A stretch of DNA of 15,989 nt from an uncultured Oscillospiraceae bacterium. Lineage in GTDB: Bacteria; Bacillota_A; Clostridia; Oscillospirales; Oscillospiraceae. Shown one piece after another: positions 1-6,836 of the stretch. Position numbers and translations under genes: made by a program. A model generated the notes under the pieces. That model was given only the letters and a program-made list of their open reading frames with translations. It did no database searches and had not been told where the DNA came from. Numbering within the stretch: the stretch's first letter is position 1; each line of letters begins with the position of its first letter. Where the stretch lies: positions 1 to 15,989 of the forward strand of contig CAJUAW010000063.1 of NCBI GenBank assembly GCA_910584605.1. The letters run 5' to 3'.

Positions 1-60
1 CTTGTCCATAGCCTCACGGGCGTTGGGAACCATGATCTTACTGCTATTACTGTTAGACAT
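1..60 (-). CDS. Small acid-soluble spore protein, alpha/beta type (N-terminal fragment)
   Basis: Only the first 20 codons are in the window; the gene runs off the left edge. The visible residues are MSNSNSSKIMVPNAREAMDK. A short Ser/Asn-rich start followed by a (L/M)VPxAxxAMxxxK segment is the hallmark N-terminus of alpha/beta-type SASPs, which coat spore DNA, protect it from UV and heat, and are degraded by the GPR protease at germination. The ATG is preceded by an AAAGGAG ribosome binding site at an appropriate distance. It stands about 170 bases beyond the lactate dehydrogenase on the same strand, so it probably has its own forespore promoter. The fragment is short, so the family call rests on the motif and the small-protein start, not on a full-length comparison. 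Confidence 0.8.
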   Translation of the reverse strand, partial: MSNSNSSKIMVPNAREAMDK

Positions 61-141
61 AACTCGTCTCTCCTTTTTTCATTTTGTTTTTCCTGTTTGT
101 GTTGGATGGAACATCCGCTTATAGCTTTGCCCTGAACTGCG

Positions 142-170
142 GAGATATACCACAACGGGACCTGCCTATA
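142..170 (-). promoter_or_regulatory. Possible sigma-G-like promoter for the SASP gene
   Basis: On the minus strand a GTATA element is followed after 17 bases by AAAGCTA. The sigma-G consensus is roughly GNATR, 17-18 bases, CATNNTA. The -35 part fits; the -10 part matches only at the A, T and A positions. SASP genes are normally sigma-G dependent, which is the main reason to propose it. The coordinates are approximate, and this is a weak motif call. Confidence 0.2.
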
Positions 171-230
171 TTTACTAGTTCTGGTTCCATCATACAAACA
201 CCGCGCCCGCTTTGCACAAGGCAGATCCGC

Positions 231-1178
231 TTACAGCTTCAGCCCAGCGATGACCTCCTGCAGCTGTTGGGCGGAACGGTCCAGCGCCAACCGTTCGGAC
301 TCCCCCAGCGGGATCTCCAAGATCTTCTCCAGGCCGTTCTTGCCCACAATGGACGGAATGCTCAGCGTCACGTGGTCCAAGCCGTACTCTCCCTCCAGCC
401 CCACCGAGATGGGCAGCACCGCTTGCTCGTCCTTTACAATGCACTCCGCTATGCGTCCTACCGCCATCGCAATGCCATAGTAGGTCGCCGCCTTACGCTT
501 GATGATCTCGTTGGCACTGTCCCGAATGGTTTGATAGATGCGCTCCTTGCTGGCCTCATGGAGTTCCTTTCCCCGCAGGCGGCAGAAATCGTCCAGATTC
601 AAACCGGACACATTGGCTCCGCTCCAGACAGCCAGCTCGCTGTCGCCGTGCTCACCGACAATGAAGGCGTGAACATTGCGGCTGTCCACCCCCAGCTCTT
701 CCCCCAGCAGCTGCTTCAGCCGGGCGGTGTCCAAAACCGTCCCAGACCCGATGACCCGCTCCTTGGGATAACCTGACAGCTCCCTGGCCACATGGGTGAG
801 CACATCCACCGGATTGGACACGATAAGAAGAATGCCCCCAAAGGGCCGGGCTTTGATCTCCTCTACAATGCTCCGCATGATGACAGCGTTGCGCTCGATC
901 AGCTGGAGCCGGGTCTCGCCGGGCTTCTGGTTCACCCCGGCGGTGATCACGACCAGCCCGCAGTCGGCGATGTCGTCGTAGGTCCCGGCGGTGATCTCCA
1001 TGGAAGCGCCGTAGGGCAGGCCGTCGCTCAGGTCCATGGCCTCCCCTTCCGCCTTGTCCCGGTTGGCGTCCAGCAGGACCAGATTGGAAAACAGTCCCTG
1101 CTGCAAAAAGCGAAACGCGATGGACGCGCCCACAAAGCCGCAGCCCACGATGGCCGCCTTTCTGTAATTGATCGTCAA
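231..1178 (-). CDS. ldh: L-lactate dehydrogenase
   Basis: NAD-dependent cytoplasmic enzyme that reduces pyruvate to L-lactate and regenerates NAD+ in fermentation. The 315-residue length is typical. Visible motifs: Rossmann GxGxxG at residues 12-17; Asp37 for the NAD ribose; the specificity loop NQKPGETR (83-90), where Gln84 at the discriminating position points to lactate (malate dehydrogenases have Arg) and Arg90 is the loop arginine; SNPVD at 121-125; Asp150 and Arg153 in GTVLDTARL; catalytic His177 in GEHGDSE; and ATYYGIA near 231. The start is TTG: no ATG lies in the right place, and AAAAGGAG sits 8 bases upstream of it. The gene lies just past the terminator of the upstream operon, so it probably has its own promoter, which I could not identify. 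I saw no Rex-type operator. Confidence 0.95.
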   Translation of the reverse strand: MTINYRKAAIVGCGFVGASIAFRFLQQGLFSNLVLLDANRDKAEGEAMDLSDGLPYGASMEITAGTYDDIADCGLVVITAGVNQKPGETRLQLIERNAVIMRSIVEEIKARPFGGILLIVSNPVDVLTHVARELSGYPKERVIGSGTVLDTARLKQLLGEELGVDSRNVHAFIVGEHGDSELAVWSGANVSGLNLDDFCRLRGKELHEASKERIYQTIRDSANEIIKRKAATYYGIAMAVGRIAECIVKDEQAVLPISVGLEGEYGLDHVTLSIPSIVGKNGLEKILEIPLGESERLALDRSAQQLQEVIAGLKL

Positions 1179-1237
1179 GCTATCCGCTCCTTTTTTATCA
1201 AGTCGGTCCTGCGGACCGCGCTGGTCTCAGTATGCAT

Positions 1238-1273
1238 AAAAAGCGGACAGTCCATACGGACTGTCCGCTTTTT
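1238..1273. terminator. Intrinsic terminator, perfect 16-bp stem, symmetric
   Basis: The arms at 1238-1253 and 1258-1273 are perfect complements around a 4-base ATAC loop. The core is GCGGACAGTCC, and the outer part has A-runs facing T-runs. It begins 4 bases past the stop codon at 1278 and ends the glycosyltransferase operon on the minus strand. The flanking A/T runs would let it act on both strands. Confidence 0.93.
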
Positions 1274-1277
1274 TCAT

Positions 1278-2603
1278 TCATTCAAAAACCGCATACAGGG
1301 TCATGGGCTCCAGCGTCAGGCCCGCCGGAAGGGTGACGGTCCCATCCTCCTTCGGCTGGAACTGGAGAGTCATGGTGACGCTGCCCCCCTCCTGTCCCCG
1401 GGTGGCCCAGCCGGCGAAGTGCTGGCCTGGACGTTCCTCCACAGCGGGCGGCGTAAAGCTGCGCTCCCCGGAGGAGACGAACAGCCGTCCCAGCTCCTGC
1501 TCGCCGTCCATAAAAACCAGACGGCTATGGACGATCTCCTCCTGCACGTCCATATTGGTCATCTCAAAGGCCCGCCAGCCGCCGTTCTGTTTATGGAAGA
1601 AAAAGGTGCTGTCGATCTCATAGGGCTTGGCAGAGCCGTTCCCCCGCTGGACGTCCAGGTGCATGGACACCCGAGCGGAAAAGATATCCTCCCCATAGCG
1701 TTGGAACTCGCTCACCCTCTCGTTGGAAAAGGTGTGGCCGGAGGTCTGGCGAATCCAGATCTCGCTGGAGCAGATGGTCTGATAGATGGCGCTGCTGCTG
1801 TCAAAATAGCGGCGCAGCTGGGCGGCGTCCCCCTGCCGGATCATATACCGGGCGTAGCTCTTCGCCGCGCCGGTGAGCGCGGCATACTCCTCATCGGTGG
1901 GCTCCTCCGCCGTCTCCCTGACGGTATAGACGCCCGTCTCCGGGTCAAGATCCAGGGGGACCGTTTCTCCGTCTGCGTCCAGGACGGTCACCCCGCCATT
2001 TCCGGCTGTCCCCGCCCGGGTCTGCCACAGGATGGTCCGCCGGCCCAAAACGCCCTCGGGGAGGTACCGCTCCGCCGCCGTCTCGGTGAGCTGAACCTGG
2101 CAGTCCACCCCCAGCTCCTCGCCGTCGACCAGCACCCGATGGCTGTCCAGGGTCCGGACCAGGAGGGTGTTGGAGGGCAGCTCCAGCAGCAGCTCCACCT
2201 GACCCAGCTTCCAGGCGGCTGTCTTCTCCTCCGTCTCGCCGGTCAGGGTAAAGGCGGCCACGCTGTCCGTCCCCGACTTCACCAGATACCGCCGGTCGCC
2301 GGACAGCCCGGCGGAGGTCTCCACCAGGGTCAGCTCCTGGCCCGCCATCAGCTCCTCCAGCGCCTCCACAAACCGCTCCCGGTCCCCCTCCAGCCCGGCC
2401 AGGTCAAACACCCGGCCCCAGTCGGCGGGGGAAAAGAGGTCGTCAAACACCTCCTGGCTGACATGCTTGGGCTGGGACGCCTCATAGCGGGTGAGCCAGG
2501 GCCGCAGCAGGCCGAAGCGGATATAGACAAACACCAGCAGCAGCAGGATCAGTATCCCCAGCAGCACCCAATAAAAAACACTTCGTTTTCTCTTCTGTTC
2601 CAT
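1278..2603 (-). CDS. Membrane-anchored extracytoplasmic protein, NTF2-like region plus B-repeat-like C-terminus
   Basis: I do not recognise a named family over the full 441 residues. A basic start (MEQKRKR) is followed by one hydrophobic segment at about 9-29, so the rest is expected outside the membrane. Residues 91-170 look beta-rich. Residues 238-352 (two helices, then strands ending in GGWRAFEMTN) resemble the NTF2-like fold of many membrane-anchored Firmicutes proteins. The last 80 residues, with PP-x-EE-RPGQHFAGWAT and final TLYAVFE, resemble a Listeria-Bacteroides/InlB B-repeat (Flg_new, PF09479). It is the last gene of the operon: its GAGGAG ribosome binding site overlaps the stop codon of the phosphodiester glycosidase, and the strong terminator follows directly. 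A surface or envelope role fits its neighbours; no enzymatic function can be assigned. Confidence 0.8.
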   Translation of the reverse strand: MEQKRKRSVFYWVLLGILILLLLVFVYIRFGLLRPWLTRYEASQPKHVSQEVFDDLFSPADWGRVFDLAGLEGDRERFVEALEELMAGQELTLVETSAGLSGDRRYLVKSGTDSVAAFTLTGETEEKTAAWKLGQVELLLELPSNTLLVRTLDSHRVLVDGEELGVDCQVQLTETAAERYLPEGVLGRRTILWQTRAGTAGNGGVTVLDADGETVPLDLDPETGVYTVRETAEEPTDEEYAALTGAAKSYARYMIRQGDAAQLRRYFDSSSAIYQTICSSEIWIRQTSGHTFSNERVSEFQRYGEDIFSARVSMHLDVQRGNGSAKPYEIDSTFFFHKQNGGWRAFEMTNMDVQEEIVHSRLVFMDGEQELGRLFVSSGERSFTPPAVEERPGQHFAGWATRGQEGGSVTMTLQFQPKEDGTVTLPAGLTLEPMTLYAVFE

Positions 2604-2615
2604 GCCGTACGCTCC

Positions 2616-3713
2616 TCACTCCCCGTCCAGCGGCCGCACCATAAAGAAGGTGGGCATCCGCCGGGGCTCCTCCTGGAGCAGGGAGACATTGTTCACCGTC
2701 TGCACCTGCCCCTCCTCATCCCGCAGCAGCATCACAGTGGAGGAGCCTCCGTCCAGGTTGCAGGCGTTGACCGCGCCGTACTCCACCATAACGTCGATGA
2801 CGTCGGCATAGGTGGCCCCCAGGCTGCCCGCCTGACGGCCGTCCACGCACAGCAGGATCACAGTCCCGTCGGCCCGCTGCCCGATAGCGGTGCGGGGGTT
2901 GTAGCCGGAGTTGGTGTTGTAGGCCTCCTCGTTGACGGCGCTGTCCTTGATGAGCACAGGGCCATAGCAGCAGCCGTCCCGGATGCGGGCCTCCTTGGCC
3001 TCGGCGGCGGACATTTTTTTTGACACCACCAGGATATCGTCCTCATTGAAGCCGGCAAAGCCGTAGTAGGAGCTGCCGTCGTTCCACAGCACCTCCCCCC
3101 GGGACACCACCAGGCCGCAGGGCACGCTGCCCACCTCCGGGCTGATGGTGCCATTGTCGAAGAAGGCTCCGCCGTTGATGGCCGCCACTGCGCCCTCCGT
3201 CTCGATCTGCTTGGTGATCCGGGTTCCCGGCCTGCTTTTGGAGTAGCTCTTGGAGGACGGGGACAGGTACACCCGGGCCGGGTCCCGGATCAGCATCACG
3301 TAGGCGTTGTAGGTATCACCATGGACCTCCTCCACCCGCAGGCCACTGGGGTGCTCCGCCCACTCGTCGTCCTCCAGCCCCCCCTCTCTGCGGATGACCA
3401 CCTGGGTGGGATCGGACTGTCCCTCCGGCAGGTCGGCAGCCACCTTGGCCTGGATCTGATCCACCGTCTCCTGCCCGACGAACACCGCCGGCACCCATTT
3501 GGTGGCGCTGGCCTCCAACAAAGACATAGTCAGCCGGTTCCGGGCCGTCTCAGAGGGGCCGTTGAAGACCTCATCCATAATCATGCACAGCCCCGCCAGC
3601 AGCACCGCCGCCACAGACAGGACGGCCAGCAGCGTCCGCCCGATGCAGCGCAGGACGCGCCGGGGCGTGCCGGGCGCCTCACGGCGGCCCTGACGTTGAT
3701 TCGTTTCACTCAT
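2616..3713 (-). CDS. Phosphodiester glycosidase family protein (NAGPA-type), membrane anchored
   Basis: This 365-residue protein has a basic N-terminus, one transmembrane segment at about 27-46, and an extracytoplasmic catalytic domain of the phosphodiester glycosidase family (PF09992, formerly DUF2233; related to the human uncovering enzyme NAGPA). Diagnostic motifs are AAINGGAFFD (177-186), NPRTAIGQ (272-279), VDGRQ (290-294) and NLDGGSSTVM (319-328). Known members hydrolyse sugar-1-phosphodiester bonds; bacterial substrates are mostly unknown, but wall or capsule phosphodiesters are plausible. The start codon overlaps the stop of the upstream glycosyltransferase in an ATGA arrangement, so the two are probably translationally coupled. 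This suggests that the enzyme acts on the glycan built by that transferase, which is an inference. Confidence 0.9.
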   Translation of the reverse strand: MSETNQRQGRREAPGTPRRVLRCIGRTLLAVLSVAAVLLAGLCMIMDEVFNGPSETARNRLTMSLLEASATKWVPAVFVGQETVDQIQAKVAADLPEGQSDPTQVVIRREGGLEDDEWAEHPSGLRVEEVHGDTYNAYVMLIRDPARVYLSPSSKSYSKSRPGTRITKQIETEGAVAAINGGAFFDNGTISPEVGSVPCGLVVSRGEVLWNDGSSYYGFAGFNEDDILVVSKKMSAAEAKEARIRDGCCYGPVLIKDSAVNEEAYNTNSGYNPRTAIGQRADGTVILLCVDGRQAGSLGATYADVIDVMVEYGAVNACNLDGGSSTVMLLRDEEGQVQTVNNVSLLQEEPRRMPTFFMVRPLDGE

Positions 3714-4834
3714 GTAGAAGGCTTCCTTTCCTCTGTCTTACCTGCCTGGAACACCCAGCGGTGCTGGATCACATAGCTGCCCACAAACAGCGCCGTCATG
3801 ACCGCCGCGTAGACGGCGGTCCGCAGGAGGGTCTGCCGGTCGCTGATGCGAGCGGCCCGAAAGACCCCCTCGGTCAGCAGAAACTGGGCCAGCAGCATGG
3901 GCAGGGCCAGCATGTAATACCGGATCAGGGACCGGCCCAGCGGGCCTCCCCCCCGGAACACCACCCACCGGTTCAGGGAGAAATTCAGCAGGGAGGACAG
4001 CACCCGCGCTCCGGCCGCCGCCGCCGCGGTGAGGGCCGCCCCGGTGAGCAGTCCCGCCAAAAGAAAGGACAGCAGGCCGAACAGCCCGGTGTCCGCAGCC
4101 GCGCTGGCCAGGGAACTGAGGGTGTAGCGGAAAAAATGGGCCAGGATCAGCCGGTAGATTCGCCAGGAGTCCCGCACGGCGTGAAAATGGGAACCCCGGT
4201 TCTCCTCCAGGTAAATGGTGCGAATGGGCGCCTCGCCATAGGGGATGTGCCGGTCCTTCAGGACCAGCAGCATATTGGTCTCATATTCATACCGCTCTCC
4301 GGCCACCGCTGCCATCACCGCCAGGTCCCGGCGGGGAATCGCCCGGAGACCGGTCTGAGTATCGGAGATCTTCATACCGCAGAAAATCTGGAAGACTGCG
4401 CTGGTGATCCGGTTGCCCATCCAGGAGCGGGGCGGCACCTCGGGCCGGGAAAAGTCCCGGCAGCCCAGGATCACCCGCTCCTCCGCCAGCATCTGACGGG
4501 CGCAGGCCGCCGCATCCACCGGGTGGTGCTGTCCGTCGCCGTCCACCGTCACCACCCCGGCGCAGAAGGGCCGGTACTCCAACAGCCAGGAGAAGGCGGT
4601 CTTCAGCGCCGCCCCCTTCCCCCGGTTGACCGCATGGGACAGAAGGGTGACCTCCGGCAGGTGGGCCAGCGCCTGAAAATGCTCCAGCGTCTCCGGACTG
4701 CTGCCGTCGTTGACCAGGATTATGTCTGTAAAGCCAGCGGACAGAAGGCCCTCCACCGTCGAGCGCAGCCGCCGGTCGGGGTTCAGCGACGGAACCACCA
4801 CCGCCACCGAGTCTCTTTTTTCCTGCTCCTCCAT
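3710..4834 (-). CDS. Glycosyltransferase family 2 fused to GtrA-like membrane domain
   Basis: The N-terminal part (about 1-225 of 374 residues) is a GT2 catalytic domain of the dolichyl-phosphate-mannose-synthase type: VVVPSLNPD at 12-20, VNDGSS at 41-46, the metal-binding DGDGQH at 98-103, and SDTQTGLR at 157-164. The C-terminal part (about 235-365) is a four-helix GtrA-like domain with the typical NRWVVF (288-293) and HRWVF ends. Such fusions make a polyprenyl-phosphate sugar on the cytoplasmic face and help move it across the membrane to modify wall or surface polymers. I chose the ATG at 4834 because AAGGAG lies about 10 bases upstream. A longer frame starting at 4885 would begin inside the terminator hairpin and adds unconserved residues. 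It is the first gene of a three-gene operon. Confidence 0.9.
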   Translation of the reverse strand: MEEQEKRDSVAVVVPSLNPDRRLRSTVEGLLSAGFTDIILVNDGSSPETLEHFQALAHLPEVTLLSHAVNRGKGAALKTAFSWLLEYRPFCAGVVTVDGDGQHHPVDAAACARQMLAEERVILGCRDFSRPEVPPRSWMGNRITSAVFQIFCGMKISDTQTGLRAIPRRDLAVMAAVAGERYEYETNMLLVLKDRHIPYGEAPIRTIYLEENRGSHFHAVRDSWRIYRLILAHFFRYTLSSLASAAADTGLFGLLSFLLAGLLTGAALTAAAAAGARVLSSLLNFSLNRWVVFRGGGPLGRSLIRYYMLALPMLLAQFLLTEGVFRAARISDRQTLLRTAVYAAVMTALFVGSYVIQHRWVFQAGKTEERKPST

Positions 4835-4871
4835 GTGCTTCTCTCTCCTTGCTTTCGCCGCGGCGGATGTG

Positions 4872-4901
4872 AAAAACCTCCCCACCGGACAGCGGGGAGG
4901 T
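4872..4901 (-). terminator. Intrinsic terminator after the membrane-protein gene
   Basis: On the minus strand ACCTCCCC pairs with GGGGAGGT (4894-4901 with 4876-4883) across a 10-base loop, followed by a short T-run. It lies 18 bases past the stop at 4919 and only 37 bases before the glycosyltransferase start, with no recognisable promoter in between. It may therefore be partial. Confidence 0.85.
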
Positions 4902-4918
4902 CTGGGTATTCCAACAGC

Positions 4919-5686
4919 TTACATCAGCTTGACGGTGTAGTACACGAACAGGGCAAACAGCCAAGCCAGCATAACGTACACCAGATAATAGGCCACCATG
5001 CCGCCGGCCAGCATCGCGGCGGCCACAGCAGCCAAGCTGGCCAGACAGGTGGCCAGCAGCACACTGTAGGAGCTCCCCTTAGGCAGGAAGCGGAAGGTCT
5101 CTCCGCCGCCCAGCGCGCCGTCGTTCTTCTTCAGCCACAGCGAGGCCAGGCCCACCACGATAATCGCAGCGGCCAGCAGAATGGCCTCCGGCCGGCCGGA
5201 AGCGCCAAAGCGCACAAACCACAGGGCCAGCACCGACATGCCGCAGGCGGACGCGGCCAGGAAAAACTCCCGCTGGTAGATATAGAACACCATCGCCAGC
5301 ACCGCCCAGGCGATCACCAGCCAATACAGCATCGACATGCCGTCCGCCCGGTACTTGACGGCCACGTGGACGCAGATGGAGAGGGCGGCCAGCGCAATGG
5401 TCACAATCAGGGGCAGGGCATACTTCTTTCCCTGCTTCAGCTGCCAGGCCGTCCACAGCAGGGCCGCCAGAGCCGCCACCGGCACGGCGATGCGCGCCGC
5501 CTTCAGCGCCTCATGCAGGGCGAGGAAGGTGTTGACTCCAGCCTCACTGAGGGAGTAATTGATATAGAAGCGGTTGAGCAGCACCAGCAGGACCTCCAGC
5601 ACCACGGCTCCCACCACCCACAGCAGACCTCTCTGCAGGGCGATATCTTCCTGTTGGCGGCGTGCTTCTCTCTGTTTCTTATCCAT
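4919..5686 (-). CDS. Polytopic membrane protein of unknown function
   Basis: This 255-residue protein starts with a charged cytoplasmic segment (MDKKQREARRQQED). It then shows about seven hydrophobic stretches, roughly at 19-38, 66-82, 91-110, 119-138, 142-159, 168-184 and 207-250 (the last may be two helices). No catalytic or transport motif was recognised, so no function is proposed. It has a good sigma-A promoter (5767-5795), an AAGGAG ribosome binding site about 11 bases before the ATG, and a strong terminator. It therefore looks like a monocistronic unit between the peptidase operon and the glycan operon, although leakage through its terminator may feed the glycosyltransferase genes. Confidence 0.85.
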   Translation of the reverse strand: MDKKQREARRQQEDIALQRGLLWVVGAVVLEVLLVLLNRFYINYSLSEAGVNTFLALHEALKAARIAVPVAALAALLWTAWQLKQGKKYALPLIVTIALAALSICVHVAVKYRADGMSMLYWLVIAWAVLAMVFYIYQREFFLAASACGMSVLALWFVRFGASGRPEAILLAAAIIVVGLASLWLKKNDGALGGGETFRFLPKGSSYSVLLATCLASLAAVAAAMLAGGMVAYYLVYVMLAWLFALFVYYTVKLM

Positions 5687-5766
5687 GTGTCTTCATTCTC
5701 CTTGCTGCGGGCCGCCTTGGCCCGGCCGAGTATTGCATCTGTGCCCAAATATTCGGACATTTTAGT

Positions 5767-5795
5767 ATTGTACCAGATAACTTCTTTTTTTGCAA
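5767..5795 (-). promoter_or_regulatory. Sigma-A promoter for the membrane-protein gene
   Basis: On the minus strand TTGCAA (5790-5795), a 17-base spacer and TACAAT (5767-5772), with TGG before the -10 giving an extended -10. Expected transcription would begin around 5760, about 75 bases before the ATG at 5686. Confidence 0.8.
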
Positions 5796-5839
5796 GACAT
5801 AAAACGGGAAAAGTATCCAAATTTCCGGTTCCTGGCCGT

Positions 5840-6826
5840 TTATTGCTGGGCAAAAGCCACCGTCAGCCGGACGCAGGCCGCCGCATCCTGGAGGCTGGCG
5901 GTCTCCGCCGGGGTGTGGATATAGCGGCAGGGGATGGAGATCCCCCCGGTCCTCACCCCCAGCCGGGTAGTATGGATGGCTCCAGCGTCGGTGCCGCCTC
6001 CCCGCATGATGTCCCGCTGGAAGGGGATCTCCTCCCGGCGCGCCAGCTCCTCCAGCCGGGCCACGACCTCCGGGTGGCAGATGATGGAGGAGTCCATCAC
6101 CTTCACCGCCGCTCCCTTGCCCAGCCGGGTGGTGCCGCACCGCTCCGAGCCGGGCGTGTCGTCCACATCGGTGACGTCCACCGCAATGCCCACCTCCGGC
6201 TCCACCTGCCAGGCAGCGGTCTTGGCCCCCCGCAGGCCCACCTCCTCCTGCACGGTGAACACCAGATACAGGTCGCAGGAGGGCCTCTCAATTCGCTCCA
6301 GGGCGCACAGCAGCACGGCGCAGGCCAGGCGGTCATCCAGATAGGGGGAGGTCACCCGCTCCCTCTGGACCTGGAGGGGCTGGTCATAGATGCAGGTGTC
6401 CCCCACCTGAACCAGTTTTTTGGCGTCCGCCTCGTCCTTTGCGCCAATGTCGAGGAAGCACTCGTCCAGCTTCAGCCGGCCGAATTCCGCCTTCTCTTCA
6501 GGGACAAACACCCCGCGCACGCCGTTCTTGAACCGCACCGCGCTGTAGGCCGCCTCCTTGGGGACGACGCCCCCCAGCCTGCCCACTCGGAGGAAGCCCT
6601 CCTCCTCAATGTGGGTGACGATAAAGCCGATGGAGTCCATGTGGGCGGCAAACATCACCCGGGGACCGTCCCCCTTTTTATGGACGATCAGGCTGCCCAT
6701 CGTGTCAACGGTGAGCTCATCGGCAAAGGGCCGGGCCAGCTCCGCAATCTTCTCCCGGATTTCCCCCTCGTCCCCGGAGGGACCGTGGGCCTGGTTCAAA
6801 GCCCGTAAAATTTCAATCAGTTCCAT
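5840..6826 (-). CDS. M42 family metallo-aminopeptidase (copy A, distal)
   Basis: Cytoplasmic zinc- or cobalt-dependent aminopeptidase of the TET/FrvX/YsdC type; family members form 12-subunit tetrahedra that trim short peptides. At 328 residues it is the shortest of the three paralogues here. The full active site is visible: His62 and Asp64 in AAHMDSIG, Asp164 in YLDDR, the Glu194-Glu195 pair in VQEEVGLRG, Asp217 in AVDVTD, the GGGTDAGAI loop (276-284), and His304 in RYIHTP. It is the last gene of the four-gene operon, 10 bases past the DUF4253 stop, with a near-perfect GAGGAGG ribosome binding site in that gap. Automated annotations sometimes call such proteins cellulases or endoglucanase M; the motifs support a peptidase. 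Confidence 0.93.
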   Translation of the reverse strand: MELIEILRALNQAHGPSGDEGEIREKIAELARPFADELTVDTMGSLIVHKKGDGPRVMFAAHMDSIGFIVTHIEEEGFLRVGRLGGVVPKEAAYSAVRFKNGVRGVFVPEEKAEFGRLKLDECFLDIGAKDEADAKKLVQVGDTCIYDQPLQVQRERVTSPYLDDRLACAVLLCALERIERPSCDLYLVFTVQEEVGLRGAKTAAWQVEPEVGIAVDVTDVDDTPGSERCGTTRLGKGAAVKVMDSSIICHPEVVARLEELARREEIPFQRDIMRGGGTDAGAIHTTRLGVRTGGISIPCRYIHTPAETASLQDAAACVRLTVAFAQQ

Positions 6827-6836
6827 GCTTTCCTCC

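Noticed and set aside
792..3023. A 743-codon open frame on the plus strand across ldh and two operon genes
   Set aside because: It is antisense to three well-supported genes, spans a terminator and two intergenic regions, and its product is rich in His, Gln, Gly and Pro without domains. It is an artefact of the strong G/C bias at third codon positions.
5803..5828. Weak hairpin with a T-rich tail after M42 copy A
   Set aside because: The stem is about 6 bp with a bulge and mostly A/T at the loop side. It could be a poor terminator for the peptidase operon, but it is not strong enough to list.
3761..6808. A 1015-codon open frame on the plus strand
   Set aside because: It runs antisense through the glycosyltransferase, the membrane protein and M42 copy A, including their promoters and terminators. 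Composition is low-complexity, and there is no ribosome binding site or recognisable domain.
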